Positions 43,890 through 54,449 are shown, counted from the first letter of the stretch. The stretch is DNA of 64,000 bases from Adhaeretor mobilis (GCF_007741515.1 NZ_CP036263.1:1860001-1924000), one strand, 5' to 3'. The notes: generated by a model from the letters alone, not told the origin. Translations and numbers: made by a program.

Positions 43890-46800
43890 ATGCATCGAAC
43901 TCTCCAGACGTTTGCCATTGTTCTCACTCTGCTGGGAGCCAATCTAATCGGTAGCGGCTCTGCAACTATTCAAGCACAAGCCGCTAATGGCACTGCCTTT
44001 GAGTTTCACAAGGGTGACCGGATTGCCATTCTCGGCAATGGGATGGCGGATCGTATGCAGCATGATGGATGGATGGAGGCGCACTTCCAAATGCGATTTC
44101 CTAAGGACGAGTTGGTCTTCCGCAATTTGGGATTCACAGGCGACGAACTTACCATTCGTGGGCGCTCGGCCGGGTTTGGCAGTCCGGAGGATTGGCTGAA
44201 GCGAACCGAGGCGTCGGTTGTGTTCGCATTCTTTGGTTACAACGAATCATTCCGCGACGAAGCCGGGATAGAGGCTTTTAAGAAAGACTTGACCAGCTTC
44301 ATCAAGCAGACAAGAAATCCGAGTAACGATGCCACTGCTCGCCGGCTCGTGTTGTTCTCGCCGATTGCCTACGAGGACTTGGCCGACCAGTTGCTACCGG
44401 CGGCTAATGAAATGAATCGCCGATTGCTGGCGTACAGCAACGCGATGGCGGAAGTTGCAAAGCAAAATGAGGTGCCGTTTATTGACTTATTCCACCCGTC
44501 GCTCAAGGCCTACGAAGAATCGCCCGAGCCGCTAACGATCAACGGAGTGCATCTCAACGAACAGGGCAATCACGCGATTGCTCAAGCAGCGGCTGACGCT
44601 ATGTTTGGCGAGCACGCTCTTGATGCCGATGTGCAGATCAATGAAATCCGTCAGGCAATCCAAGAGAAGAACCATTATTGGTTCCAGAGATATCGCGCGA
44701 CCGACGGCTTTTCCATCTTTGGGGGACGGAAAGGCATGGGCGGTAGTCAGTGGACGCCGAAAAACGAGCCCGTCATGCTACGCGAGATGGAAGTTTTGGA
44801 CGTGATGACGGCTAATCGCGACCAGCAAATTTGGGCCGTCGCCCAAGGCTTGAGCTACAGGGTCAACGATTCCAACGCACCGCCACAGATTCCGGTGGCC
44901 ACGAATCGCCCCGGCCCGTTGTCTGACGGCACTTATCCGTTTCTTGGCGGGGAAGAAGCGATCAGCGAGATGACTTTGCCCGAGGGACTAGAAGTCAATC
45001 TGTTTGCCTCGGAGGAGCAATTCCCTGAATTGCAGAATCCGGTACAAGCGTCGGTAGATACGAAAGGCCGGCTCTGGGTGTCGGCTTGGCCCAGCTATCC
45101 CCATTGGCGGCCCGGCGATGAAATGAATGACAAGCTGCTCATCCTTGAAGATACTGACCACGACGGTCGTGCAGACAAGTGCAAAGTCTTTGCTGACGGG
45201 CTGCATAATCCCACCGGGTTTGAGTTCTACAACGGAGGCGTTTATGTAGCTCAGGTGCCGGATATCTGGTTCTTTAAAGATACCGACGGCGACGATGTGG
45301 CCGATATCCGGCAACGGGTGATTGGTGGAATCGACTCCGCGGACACGCATCATTCGGTGAACAGTTTTGTCATCGGCCCAGGCGGCGGACTCTATTTTCA
45401 GGAAGGCTTGTTCCACCACACACAGGCGGAGACGCCCCATGGACCGCCGGTTCGCGTTACCAATGCAGGCGTGTTTCGCTACGATCCTGTCAGCAAAGCT
45501 TTTGAGGCACATGCCGACCATGGTTTTGCCAATCCCCATGGGCACGTGTTTGATTATTGGGGCGACGACATCATCCACGACGGCACCGGGGCGGTTCCGT
45601 ACTTCGGGCCCACGATCTCTGGCCGCACTGTTTATCCCGCCAAGCACAGACGCGGCCCCACGGTTTACAGGCAACGCACTCGACCCTGCGCGGCGACGGC
45701 AATTCTTTCCAGCGAACAATTCCCTGAGAAGTATCGCGATACGTTGCTCGTGTGCAACGTGATTGGCGATCAGGGCGTGTTGCAGTATCGGTTGAACGAA
45801 GAAGGGGCAGGGCTGAAAGCCGAAGAAATTGAGCCTCTAATCATGTCGAGCGATCCCAACTTTCGTCCTGTTGATTTAGAAGTGGGCAGCGACGGCGCGC
45901 TGTATGTGCTCGATTGGCAGAACCCCCTTATCGGCCACTTACAACATAACTTGCGGGACTCGAGTCGCGATCATCGCCACGGGCGCGTGTACCGAATCAA
46001 AGCCAGCGACCGTGAATTGCTCAAGAGTCAGAGTATCGTTGGCGAGTCAGTCGAGGCGTTGCTCGATTTACTCCAAGAACGCGATAACAGCGTGCGATAC
46101 CGTGCGAAGATTGAACTGAGCAGTCGCCCGCGGCAGGAAGTGCAACAGGCTTGCGAACGTTGGCTGGAAGAGCTCGATCCAAGCGATCCGGACTACGAGC
46201 ATCACATGCTAGAAGCACTGTGGGTGCATCAGCACCATCACTTAATCAACGAATCGTTGCTGCGCAAACTGTTGGAATCTAAGGATTACCACGTACGCGC
46301 CGCAGCAGGGCACGTGTTGCGAGCTTGGCGGGAGCAAATCGCCGACGCAGATACACTGATTGGTAAGCTCGTGCAAGACGAGCATCCCCGCGTGCGACTG
46401 GCCGGCGTGCTGACCTGTAGCGACATCGATTCCCTGCAGGCGGCGGAAATGGCCCTGGTGGCGGCCAAGTTTCCTACGGGTGAGTTTCTAGATTTCGCGA
46501 TCAAGGAAACAACTCAGACTCTCGAGCCCATTTGGAAGAATGCACTCGCCAGTGGCGAAGTGATTTGTGCTGACAATCCAGCGGGGCTTGCCTACTTGCT
46601 GAGGTGCACTAGTCCTGAGGAGTTGCTCGAACTGGCTCAGCCTGATCCCTATCTGGTCGGCGTCATCAAGTTTCCTGAGACAACAGACCGCCTGCGTTTG
46701 AGCACGCTCAAGAAGCTAGCGAAGCTTCGCAAACAGGAGTCCGCTCAGGTGTTGATTGATCTCGTGCAAGAGGCGGACTCCCTAGGTGAAGAGATCGTTA

Positions 46801-48419
46801 GAACACTTGTTGCTTTGTTGCAGGATATTGATAAGGACGCTTTGGCGAGTTCCGAGGACAAATTCCTGAGCCTTGCCGCGAATGCCAAGAGCCGCATTGT
46901 CCGGCAGGCTGCCCTTGCTGCATTGGCGAGGATTGATAGCTCGCCAGACCGTGTGTGGCAGTTGGCCGGTTCGACGAGCAAAGGGATGAGCGATTTATTG
47001 GATTCCGTCGCCCAAATTCCGGAAGCCGCAACGCGAGGTTTGTTCTACCATCGTGTGCGATCGATAATGTTATCACTCAATGCCGATACGCACGAAGCTA
47101 GTCTCGCAGATGTTGCGCCGCGAGCTGTGGCTGCGATGGCACATATTCCAGGACATGAGCCAGAGAAGCTGGAAGACCTGCTTGGCCTCGTAGACGCAAA
47201 TCTGTACCGCAGCGAAGCAGTTGACGCACTGAGCAAAGTTGCCAGGAAGCACTGGCAGCCTGCGCATAGCATTCGAATGGTTGCCGCCACGATTGCTCGC
47301 GCGACATCGGCAACTGCAACCGAACGGAGTTCGGCCGATCTGCAAGCGGAATTAAAATTTGCCAGCCGCCTAGCTTCTCAGCTACCCGACGAGCAGCGAG
47401 CAGGAGCGCAGGCTACGCTTGAGGGCTTCGGTGTTGCCGTGTTGCACTTGGGTACCGTGCCACATCGCATGATTTACGATGAAAGCCAGCTGGCCGTACA
47501 AGCAGGCAGTGCGGTGCAATTGATTTTCACCAACACGGATAACATGCCGCACAACTTTGTGTTAATCCAACCGGGACAGTTGGAAAAGCTTGGCATGAAG
47601 GTGGAGTCGGAGGCTAGCGATCCGGCAATGGTTGCCAATGGATTTGTACCCAGGGGGAGGAGAGTGCTGGCTGCCAGCCGTTTGTTGCAGCCCGGCGAAA
47701 AGCAGGTCATCGAATTTCGGGCACCCAGGAGCACGGGTGTGTATCCCTATGTGTGCACCTACCCCGGGCATTGGCGACGCATGTTCGGCGCCTTGTACGT
47801 AGTGAATGATGTGAGTCAATATGCAGCCAACCCCAAGGCCTATGCTGCCGAGCACCGTCTCAAAGCCAGGGATGCTCTCTTGAAGAACGATCGCCCGCTC
47901 AAGAATTGGACCTTCGAGGAACTCAAGCCGAGCCTCGACCAGCTGGCCGAGGGGCGCAACTTCGACCGCGGGCTCCGGCTATTCCAACGGGCCAACTGCA
48001 TAACCTGCCACGACCCCCAGCAAGCCCCTGGAGCGAAAGACAACAGCCGCTTTGCACCCGATCTGACCAAACTCGACCCCAAACTCAAGCCCTCAGACAT
48101 TCTGCAAGCAATCCTCCAGCCCTCTAATACGATCAACGAGCAGTACCAGACCAGCGAGTTCTTCATGGACACTGGCAAGACCATAGTGGGTTTCGTCACT
48201 GAGGAATCCGACGAAGATGTCACAGTAGTGATCGATCCGCTGGTGAGCTGCGAGCCCATAAAGCTCGCAAAGGAAGAGATTGAAGAGCGGGCAAAGTCGA
48301 AAGTCTCGCTCATGCCCGCTGGGCTGCTGGACCGGCTGACTGAGGAAGAGATTCTTGAGCTTTGTGCGTACCTTGTTGCGCGGGGTGATCGTGATGCGGC
48401 GGTGTATCAAGTGGAGTGA
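43890..48419 (+). CDS. Exported giant: SGNH, beta-propeller dehydrogenase-like, HEAT, cupredoxin and cytochrome c domains
   Basis: About 1509 residues from ATG 43890, with a signal peptide. Order: SGNH hydrolase-like (35-245; GDRIAILGNGMADRMQ, FFGYNES), a PVC-type sugar dehydrogenase-like propeller (340-720; LEVNLFASEEQFPELQNPVQ, HSVNSFVIGPGGGL), HEAT-like repeats (770-1140), a type 1 copper cupredoxin (1165-1310; His in NMPHNFV, then YVCTYPGHWRRMF), and a cytochrome c with CITCH near 1370. The copper and haem sites look complete, so electrons could pass from an oxidised substrate. The substrate is unknown; the type is frequent in planctomycetes and usually encoded in sugar loci. Confidence 0.85.
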   Translation: MHRTLQTFAIVLTLLGANLIGSGSATIQAQAANGTAFEFHKGDRIAILGNGMADRMQHDGWMEAHFQMRFPKDELVFRNLGFTGDELTIRGRSAGFGSPEDWLKRTEASVVFAFFGYNESFRDEAGIEAFKKDLTSFIKQTRNPSNDATARRLVLFSPIAYEDLADQLLPAANEMNRRLLAYSNAMAEVAKQNEVPFIDLFHPSLKAYEESPEPLTINGVHLNEQGNHAIAQAAADAMFGEHALDADVQINEIRQAIQEKNHYWFQRYRATDGFSIFGGRKGMGGSQWTPKNEPVMLREMEVLDVMTANRDQQIWAVAQGLSYRVNDSNAPPQIPVATNRPGPLSDGTYPFLGGEEAISEMTLPEGLEVNLFASEEQFPELQNPVQASVDTKGRLWVSAWPSYPHWRPGDEMNDKLLILEDTDHDGRADKCKVFADGLHNPTGFEFYNGGVYVAQVPDIWFFKDTDGDDVADIRQRVIGGIDSADTHHSVNSFVIGPGGGLYFQEGLFHHTQAETPHGPPVRVTNAGVFRYDPVSKAFEAHADHGFANPHGHVFDYWGDDIIHDGTGAVPYFGPTISGRTVYPAKHRRGPTVYRQRTRPCAATAILSSEQFPEKYRDTLLVCNVIGDQGVLQYRLNEEGAGLKAEEIEPLIMSSDPNFRPVDLEVGSDGALYVLDWQNPLIGHLQHNLRDSSRDHRHGRVYRIKASDRELLKSQSIVGESVEALLDLLQERDNSVRYRAKIELSSRPRQEVQQACERWLEELDPSDPDYEHHMLEALWVHQHHHLINESLLRKLLESKDYHVRAAAGHVLRAWREQIADADTLIGKLVQDEHPRVRLAGVLTCSDIDSLQAAEMALVAAKFPTGEFLDFAIKETTQTLEPIWKNALASGEVICADNPAGLAYLLRCTSPEELLELAQPDPYLVGVIKFPETTDRLRLSTLKKLAKLRKQESAQVLIDLVQEADSLGEEIVRTLVALLQDIDKDALASSEDKFLSLAANAKSRIVRQAALAALARIDSSPDRVWQLAGSTSKGMSDLLDSVAQIPEAATRGLFYHRVRSIMLSLNADTHEASLADVAPRAVAAMAHIPGHEPEKLEDLLGLVDANLYRSEAVDALSKVARKHWQPAHSIRMVAATIARATSATATERSSADLQAELKFASRLASQLPDEQRAGAQATLEGFGVAVLHLGTVPHRMIYDESQLAVQAGSAVQLIFTNTDNMPHNFVLIQPGQLEKLGMKVESEASDPAMVANGFVPRGRRVLAASRLLQPGEKQVIEFRAPRSTGVYPYVCTYPGHWRRMFGALYVVNDVSQYAANPKAYAAEHRLKARDALLKNDRPLKNWTFEELKPSLDQLAEGRNFDRGLRLFQRANCITCHDPQQAPGAKDNSRFAPDLTKLDPKLKPSDILQAILQPSNTINEQYQTSEFFMDTGKTIVGFVTEESDEDVTVVIDPLVSCEPIKLAKEEIEERAKSKVSLMPAGLLDRLTEEEILELCAYLVARGDRDAAVYQVE

Positions 48420-48457
48420 GTTGCCCACGTGTGGGGTTGAACTCTGGGCTAAGCATA

Positions 48458-49435
48458 TTAGTGGACTTCGCTGCGAACTCGCGTGCTAATCGAACCAAAG
48501 AACTCATCGGCTATTCGATTGAATTCTTCGGGAGCCTTTTCGTACATCGTTTCTAGCGTCAGTATTTGAAAACTATATACTCGGTCCTCCTCTTGGTAAT
48601 AGTGACGATGGACAACTACTGGCATGTCCTTCCTAAGCTCGTCAGTCCGACCCCCGGGCATCACAATGCGTTCTGCCACTCCCGGTAAACCGTAAAGCAT
48701 GGTTGTTTTGCGAGCAATTACCTTGCTGCCCGGGCGCTTCCGAAGCCCACCAACGGCTAATCCCTTGAGAAAATCTCCGTCATTCTCGGAAGCAATACTT
48801 TCTATGAATCCATCTGTATACGTATTGACGCTTACTGCATAGCAAACGAATGTCGAGCTGCCTGAAATTGTCTCTTCAGTTTCATACAGTTGAATGCCAA
48901 CGAGGCCGAGCTCTGTGTTTGCCACCAAGTGCTCAGCTGTAGGCTGTTTTGGGAGCATTACTGTTAAATTAGATTCCGGCACATCGAATGGAATCAGGGC
49001 TTTTGCGTTACTCTCTGTGGGTTTTCTTTCAAGGCGCTGAGGACTTGAATTTACGGCCTTAGTCACGAGCTCTATGCCTTTACCAACACCGACACACAGA
49101 ACAATCAAAAGAATTGACTTAAGCCAATGCCCTCGCCACCATTGCCGTGCTGAATAAATGAGCACTAAGCCAACTGCGACGCCTCCGAACATTGTGGCTA
49201 CCCCCTGGGTGTCAACCCTAGTTGGCCCGGGCTCGTATAAGGGCTGCCCAGTCATGGCTATGTACGCCATGATAAGACCCGCAAAAAGTCCTAATCCAAG
49301 AGATAGGCAACCAACCAATCCAATGAAGCTGACAGGAATCAGTTGCCACCGGAAACCACGGAGCATTGGTACAGTAGAGGTTTTATCTTGCTTCAAAATT
49401 GCATCATCAGGAGATTGTTCGGTCTCTGTGTTCAA
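48458..49435 (-). CDS. Membrane protein of unknown function
   Basis: 325 residues from TTG 49435, chosen because GGAG lies 8 bases upstream and TTGA overlaps the stop of the DUF4432 gene (coupling). The N-terminal part has three hydrophobic segments (residues 31-60, 80-95, 105-120) after a polar tail, and the C-terminal 190 residues are a soluble alpha/beta domain (VMLPKQPTAEHLVANTE, VCYAVSVNTYTDGF). I recognise no family with confidence. An alternative ATG at 49366 would remove the polar tail. Confidence 0.6.
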   Translation of the reverse strand: MNTETEQSPDDAILKQDKTSTVPMLRGFRWQLIPVSFIGLVGCLSLGLGLFAGLIMAYIAMTGQPLYEPGPTRVDTQGVATMFGGVAVGLVLIYSARQWWRGHWLKSILLIVLCVGVGKGIELVTKAVNSSPQRLERKPTESNAKALIPFDVPESNLTVMLPKQPTAEHLVANTELGLVGIQLYETEETISGSSTFVCYAVSVNTYTDGFIESIASENDGDFLKGLAVGGLRKRPGSKVIARKTTMLYGLPGVAERIVMPGGRTDELRKDMPVVVHRHYYQEEDRVYSFQILTLETMYEKAPEEFNRIADEFFGSISTRVRSEVH

Positions 49436-50580
49436 GATAACTCTCCTCTCGATACGCCCAGTTGACAAATCTCTCCCTCGACGGCGTACACTTCCTTAGC
49501 GCTCGTCAAGCAACGCACGCCGATCTCCGTCGACCAACTGGCTCCCGACTCTAGCATAACCACTCGGCCACTCTGCGCTTCCACGTTGCGCGTGTTCGGG
49601 AAGTTGGTGCCTGGCTCCATACCAGTTACATAGCCGTCTTCGCTGGCTGCCGGGTTCTTCCAGAGCGTGAAGCAGGGCAGCGTGTTGGTGTCGAAACTTA
49701 CGGCCGTGCCGGCGGTTCCTGCGTTGTGTTTGAGCAAGACTTGCGAGCGGCCAGAGTCATCAGCGGCTAGATCCATGTAGTAGCATGTCTCGCCTTGGCC
49801 GGCGACCGGTGGCCCGTAGGTGTCCCAGCCGCTAGCTTGGTCGTCGCCGGTTCGATCATCACGCGTACCCTCTCTCAAGGTGCGGTTGCGGACCGGCGCA
49901 ACGAACTGGTCGCCTGGCGCCAGGCGTGGCTCCCCAATGTTGATGTGATAGAGCATTTGCATTCCGGCAGCGGTGCCACCATAGTTTTCCACGCGGTCGT
50001 TGAGCTTGAACTCGGTTGAATCGAACGCGGTCGTGAGCGAAGCTTCTAGGCGGAGTTTCTGGAAGTGGAAACGCGTCTCTTCCACGAAACCTCGCACGCT
50101 GATCGTTTGCGCTACATCATCGACGGTCACATCAACAAAATAGGCCGGGCGATTCGCGATGCGACCGTGAAGCGGATAACGCAAACGTCCCTGATCATCA
50201 AATTCTGGCGCACCATTGCTTTCCAATCCACAGCGCACAATGAACTCGTCGAATCCCTCCAGCCAGCCCAAGCCGCTTGGTTCAAATAGTGGCACATGGC
50301 CTGGATGCACGGGGCCGCGTACTGGGGACTTCCAGCCGATGACTGAATCATCTAGCTGCGCCTTCCAGACGCCCATGCCGCGTGTTGGTAGTACAAAGAT
50401 GCGCAACCGACCGTTGTCGATTTCGATGAGGTCAACGCCGTCGCTCAGTCCTCCGTGCAAGGTTCGCTGTGTGACACTCCACTTGCATGCTGTTTTTGGC
50501 ATATCCGCGGAAGAAATACGGCATGCACTTTCGTGAGTCATTGTGGACTTGTCAGTGAGAGTCCAGGTCTTGATGGCCAT
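49432..50580 (-). CDS. DUF4432 family aldose-epimerase-like protein
   Basis: A 382-residue protein from ATG 50580. The supersandwich fold is recognised by LIEIDNGRLRIFVLPTRGMG, GWLEGFDEFIVRCGLESNG, MLYHINIGEPRLAPGDQF and NTLPCFTLWKNPAASEDGYV; His and Glu residues of mutarotases are present (GMEPGTNFP). The family is linked to sugar mutarotation or isomerisation, without firm substrate. It precedes the membrane protein with a 4-base overlap, and is divergent from the cupin gene across 221 bp. Likely cytoplasmic. Confidence 0.87.
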   Translation of the reverse strand: MAIKTWTLTDKSTMTHESACRISSADMPKTACKWSVTQRTLHGGLSDGVDLIEIDNGRLRIFVLPTRGMGVWKAQLDDSVIGWKSPVRGPVHPGHVPLFEPSGLGWLEGFDEFIVRCGLESNGAPEFDDQGRLRYPLHGRIANRPAYFVDVTVDDVAQTISVRGFVEETRFHFQKLRLEASLTTAFDSTEFKLNDRVENYGGTAAGMQMLYHINIGEPRLAPGDQFVAPVRNRTLREGTRDDRTGDDQASGWDTYGPPVAGQGETCYYMDLAADDSGRSQVLLKHNAGTAGTAVSFDTNTLPCFTLWKNPAASEDGYVTGMEPGTNFPNTRNVEAQSGRVVMLESGASWSTEIGVRCLTSAKEVYAVEGEICQLGVSRGELS

Positions 50581-50801
50581 AGCTAATACGTCACTAGTAG
50601 GTGATAAATCGACTGATCGATTGGTGCAGGTAACTTGAGCATTCGCTATTCCGGATTGCCCAAGAGACAAATCTACCAAAAGCGGGCGGCACTTTCTCTC
50701 ATATTTTCGCGGCACCTCGTCGAAAACTCTCCCCACTTTTGCTAGTCTCTGAGGACTCCTACAATTGAACCAACGGAAACCTTAAGAACCTAAGGAGCGA
50801 T

Positions 50802-52025
50802 ATGAGCACGCAGGCAATCGCCAACAAGGCACTAGACCAAGGGCAGGGCGTGGTGCGACTGACACCTACTTGGGTGCCGCGTTCGTTCTGTATCCCCGGT
50901 AAGCGAATCAAGCTGCATCCGGACGACTACTACGCTTTGGGGGGCAACCGGGGTGGTATTGACGAGCGCTGGTTTTCTTCCACGACACCCGCAGACAATG
51001 GACCGCTCACCAGCAAGAACGAGGGACTGAGCCACGTTGCTGTTGAGGATGGCGGTTCGACGGAGATGATCACGTTACGCGACGCGGTAGATGAGCTGAA
51101 GGGGCAGATTCTTGGCGACGACCTGTGGGACGAGCACCAGTGCTGGCCCATGTACTCTAAGTTTTTCGACAATCAGGGCGCGCTGCCATTTCACATTCAC
51201 CACAACGACGAGTACGCCGCACGCGTCAATGCCAAGGGCAAGCCAGAGGCTTACTACTTTCCCCCGCAAGTGAATAACCACGGCGGTGATTTTCCCTACA
51301 CGTTCATGGGTCTCTCGCCAGGAGTGACCAAAGATCAACTCCGCGACGCGTTGGTGCGCTTCACTGAGGGCGACAATCGCATCACGGACATGTCAGCCGC
51401 GTATTGTCTGACGCCCGGCACGGGGTGGGATATTCCGCCAGGCGTTCTCCACGCGCCCGGAAGCATGTGTACTTACGAGCCGCAACGGGCCTCCGATGTA
51501 TTTGCCATGTACGAGTCGGTTTCCCATGACAAGGTGATTCCCGAAGAGTTGCTCTGGAAAGATACACCCAAGGACGAAGTCGGAAATTTTGATTACCTGA
51601 TTGAAGTGCTCGACTGGGAGCAGAACGTCGACCCGAACTTCAAAGCAAATCACTTCATGGAACCGATCCCCGTGAATGATCTGAAACAAATGCGTAGCGA
51701 AGGTTACGAGGACAAGTGGATTTGCTACCTTAGTGACGCTTACAGCGCTAAAGAGCTAACCATCCTCCCCGGCAGCACCGTCACGGTTAAAGACAATGGT
51801 GCCTACGGGCTGATCGTCTTGCAAGGCCACGGCAAACTGGGCGTTTGGGATATCGAAACGCCCTCACTGATTCGTTTCGGGCAACTGACGCACGACGAGT
51901 ACTTCGTTTCAGCGAGCGCTGCAAAAGAAGGAGTCACGATATCTAATCCCAGCAAGACCGACCCGATCGTCATGCTGAAACATTTTGGGCCAGGCGTGAA
52001 TCCGACGATGACTCCTGGAGTGTAA
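50802..52025 (+). CDS. Cupin, mannose-6-phosphate isomerase-like
   Basis: A 407-residue protein with AAGGAG six bases before the ATG. The jelly-roll shows the metal site HIHHNDEYAARVNAKGKPE near residue 130 and a later His in PPGVLHAPGS near 213, as in type I phosphomannose isomerases. The C-terminal domain (GSTVTVKDNGAYGLIVLQGH) is a second cupin. Such proteins isomerise a phosphorylated or free hexose. It lies between DUF4432 and sugar-isomerase genes, so a role on an unusual hexose in the same pathway is plausible. Reaction not determined. Confidence 0.78.
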   Translation: MSTQAIANKALDQGQGVVRLTPTWVPRSFCIPGKRIKLHPDDYYALGGNRGGIDERWFSSTTPADNGPLTSKNEGLSHVAVEDGGSTEMITLRDAVDELKGQILGDDLWDEHQCWPMYSKFFDNQGALPFHIHHNDEYAARVNAKGKPEAYYFPPQVNNHGGDFPYTFMGLSPGVTKDQLRDALVRFTEGDNRITDMSAAYCLTPGTGWDIPPGVLHAPGSMCTYEPQRASDVFAMYESVSHDKVIPEELLWKDTPKDEVGNFDYLIEVLDWEQNVDPNFKANHFMEPIPVNDLKQMRSEGYEDKWICYLSDAYSAKELTILPGSTVTVKDNGAYGLIVLQGHGKLGVWDIETPSLIRFGQLTHDEYFVSASAAKEGVTISNPSKTDPIVMLKHFGPGVNPTMTPGV

Positions 52026-52048
52026 GAGCCTTTCTAGGAAATCTTTAA

Positions 52049-52107
52049 ACCACAAAGGACACAAAGTTTGAGCGATTTAATTTTGTGCTCTTTGTGTCCT
52101 TAGTGGT
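52049..52107. repeat. Long hairpin repeat (ACCACAAAGGACACAAAG type)
   Basis: ACCACAAAGGACACAAAG (52049-52066) pairs with CTTTGTGTCCTTAGTGGT (52090-52107) with one mismatch, around a 23-base AT-rich loop. The sequence resembles a repeat (CCACTAAGGACACAAAG) often found between genes in many bacteria. It is 24 bp past the cupin stop and could help end or protect the transcript, but has no T-tract on the plus strand. Confidence 0.65.
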
Positions 52108-52182
52108 AAAAAAGTTCTGGCTTTCAGTCCCTCACGCACAAATTCTGATCAACACTGCATTCAAGATAAGTAAGCTCTAACC

Positions 52183-53226
52183 ATGTCAAACAACTACCCA
52201 AAATTGCACAACGCCGCTTGGCCCGGGATCGTGGGCAAGGGGGACGACAGCGAGCCGCCAATCGAGTTGGACGCTCTGCTTGATCTGACTGCGGGCGCCG
52301 AAGTGAACGGCACCAAGTTTGATGGGATCGACTTGATTCTGAGCGAGCCGCACGTGGGCATCGATTCAACGCCTGACCAGTTAAGTGCCTTGGCCGAAGC
52401 TGTCACAAAGCGTGGGCTGGAGATCGGCTCGCTCGTCGCACCCGTCTGGCCGCCGCTGGGTGGTGGCTCGTCTATGGGCGATGAGAAGGAGTGTGCAGCA
52501 TTTCTAGGCCAAGTCGAAAAAGCCTGCCAGATTGGCGCACAATTACGTGAGCTGGGCGTAAGGCCTAACGGTGTGATTCGCATTGATTCCGCTTGCGATC
52601 CGGGTAGTTGGGCAGCGGACAGGGAGAAGAACCAACGCGCCATTGCCGATACGTTCAACAAAGCATGTGACATTGCCAGCAAACATGGCGAACGCTTAGC
52701 TGCGGAGGGGGAAATCTGCTGGGGAGGCATGCATAGCTGGCGCGCGATGGCCGAACTGTTGGAGTTGGTCGGTCGCCCTGAGACGCTGGGTTTACAGGCT
52801 GATATGGCTCACACTTTGCTCTATCTGATGGGATACAACGCCCCCGACGATGCGTTGTTGCCGGCTGACCACGATTGGAGTGACAAGGCAGCATTTTACG
52901 AGCAATACAAGAAGCTTACCGACACGCTGCGCCCTTGGACAATTGATTTCCACGTGGCTCAGAACGACGCGACCGTGTTCGGCTCAGGCTCGCACGACAA
53001 AACGGGGCGGCACTGCCTGCCGGACGATCCCAACGGAAAGCTCGACATTGCCGAGGCAGCGGGCTACTGGCTGCGAGACGAGTCGGGCGAATTGACAAAA
53101 ACGTGTCGCCATATTTGTTGGGATGGCTGCATGTTCCCCAACGAAACGATGCTCAACCAGGAAACTTGGAACAAGGTCCTGTCCGCCATGGTTAGTGTGC
53201 GCGACGCGCACGGCTGGCAGGAATAG
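52183..53226 (+). CDS. Sugar phosphate isomerase/epimerase-like TIM barrel protein
   Basis: A 347-residue protein. TIM barrel features are a first strand with FDGIDLILSEPHVG, VIRIDSACDPGSWAADRE, AAEGEICWGGMHSWR (metal Glu), LGLQADMAHTLLY (Asp, His), TIDFHVAQNDATVFG and KTCRHICWDGCMFP. The family (xylose isomerase-like) uses a divalent metal to isomerise or epimerise keto sugars. It precedes the Gfo/Idh/MocA gene by 51 bp, and probably shares its operon. No signal peptide. Confidence 0.85.
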   Translation: MSNNYPKLHNAAWPGIVGKGDDSEPPIELDALLDLTAGAEVNGTKFDGIDLILSEPHVGIDSTPDQLSALAEAVTKRGLEIGSLVAPVWPPLGGGSSMGDEKECAAFLGQVEKACQIGAQLRELGVRPNGVIRIDSACDPGSWAADREKNQRAIADTFNKACDIASKHGERLAAEGEICWGGMHSWRAMAELLELVGRPETLGLQADMAHTLLYLMGYNAPDDALLPADHDWSDKAAFYEQYKKLTDTLRPWTIDFHVAQNDATVFGSGSHDKTGRHCLPDDPNGKLDIAEAAGYWLRDESGELTKTCRHICWDGCMFPNETMLNQETWNKVLSAMVSVRDAHGWQE

Positions 53227-53277
53227 AATTGCGAAAGTCGTCCGAACCGCAAAAACAATGAACAGGGAGTCGAAGCT

Positions 53278-54414
53278 GTGAGTCAACCGTTAAGAATTGG
53301 AATGATCGGCTACGGCTTCATGGGCCGGGTTCACACGAATGCTTACAAGCGGGTGAACGATTTCTTCCCAGAACTAAAGTACCGCCCCATTCTACAAGCC
53401 GTCTGCGGACGCGACGAAACGAAGGTGAAGGCGTTCGCCGAACAGTGGGGCTATGCATCTCATGAAACCGACTGGCAGCAGTTGGTTGCTCGCGAGGACA
53501 TCGACGCCGTCGATATATGCGTCCCCAACAATTTGCATAAGGAAATTGCCATAGCAGTCGCCAAGGCGGGCAAGATGGTGCTGTGTGAAAAACCGCTTGC
53601 CATGGACGTGGCTGGAGGCGAGGAAATGTGTCAGGCGGTTGAGGACGCCGGCGTAGCAAACACCGTGTGGTACAACTACCGCCGGATCCCAGCCGTTTCA
53701 CTTGCCAAACAGTTGGTCGACGAGGGTAAGCTGGGCCGCATCTATCATTACCGCTCCAACTTTCTGCAAGATTGGACCATCGCCACGGATGTGCCCCAGG
53801 GTGGTGCGGCAACGTGGCGACTTGACTCCGCGGCAGCCGGTTCGGGCGTTACGGGCGACTTGCTTGCGCATTGCATCGATACCGCAATCTGGCTCAATGG
53901 CTCGATCAAGGACGTGAGCGCCATGACCGAGACGTTCGTGAAAGAACGTATGCACGCGGAGACTAAGAAAGTTGAATCGGTGGGCATCGACGATGCGTGC
54001 GCCTTCATGTGCCACTTCGAGAATGGCTCGCTTGGTCTGTTTGAATCCACGCGTTACGCACGCGGGCACAAGGCGCTATACACCCTGGAAATCAATGGCG
54101 CGAATGCATCCATTCGCTGGGACCTCCACGATTTAAATCGGCTCGAGTATTTCGACCATGCCGACGATTCCAACGTACGGGGTTGGCGCTCGATTCACAT
54201 TACTGAAGGCGAAATGCCCTACATGGACAAGTGGTGGGTCCCCGGCTTGTCGATTGGGTACGAACACAGTTTCATTCACCAAGTGGCCGATTTTCTTGCC
54301 AATCTGGAAAGCGGACAACCGACCAGCCCCACCTTCCGCGAAGCGCTGGAGACGCAAGCGGTTTGTGATGCCGTGCTCAAGTCGGGCAGTGAGCGCGCCT
54401 GGGTGAATCTGTAG
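53278..54414 (+). CDS. Gfo/Idh/MocA family oxidoreductase
   Basis: A 378-residue protein from GTG 53278 with AGGGAG upstream. The Rossmann part shows [18 protein letters not shown] (residues 5-22) and the catalytic CEKPLAM near residue 105; the C-terminal part has the [16 protein letters not shown] stretch with the active-site Asp and His. Family members oxidise or reduce a sugar hydroxyl with NAD(P). With the DUF1080 gene next to it, a 3-keto-sugar step is the best guess. No Tat or Sec signal is seen, so it is cytoplasmic. Confidence 0.92.
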   Translation: MSQPLRIGMIGYGFMGRVHTNAYKRVNDFFPELKYRPILQAVCGRDETKVKAFAEQWGYASHETDWQQLVAREDIDAVDICVPNNLHKEIAIAVAKAGKMVLCEKPLAMDVAGGEEMCQAVEDAGVANTVWYNYRRIPAVSLAKQLVDEGKLGRIYHYRSNFLQDWTIATDVPQGGAATWRLDSAAAGSGVTGDLLAHCIDTAIWLNGSIKDVSAMTETFVKERMHAETKKVESVGIDDACAFMCHFENGSLGLFESTRYARGHKALYTLEINGANASIRWDLHDLNRLEYFDHADDSNVRGWRSIHITEGEMPYMDKWWVPGLSIGYEHSFIHQVADFLANLESGQPTSPTFREALETQAVCDAVLKSGSERAWVNL

Positions 54415-54449
54415 GCGACAACCTCTCCTTGCTTCGAGGCAAAAAAGCG

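Noticed and set aside
52049..52107. Terminator for the cupin gene
   Set aside because: The stem is strong, but an A-tract rather than a T-tract follows on the plus strand; it fits better as a dispersed repeat.
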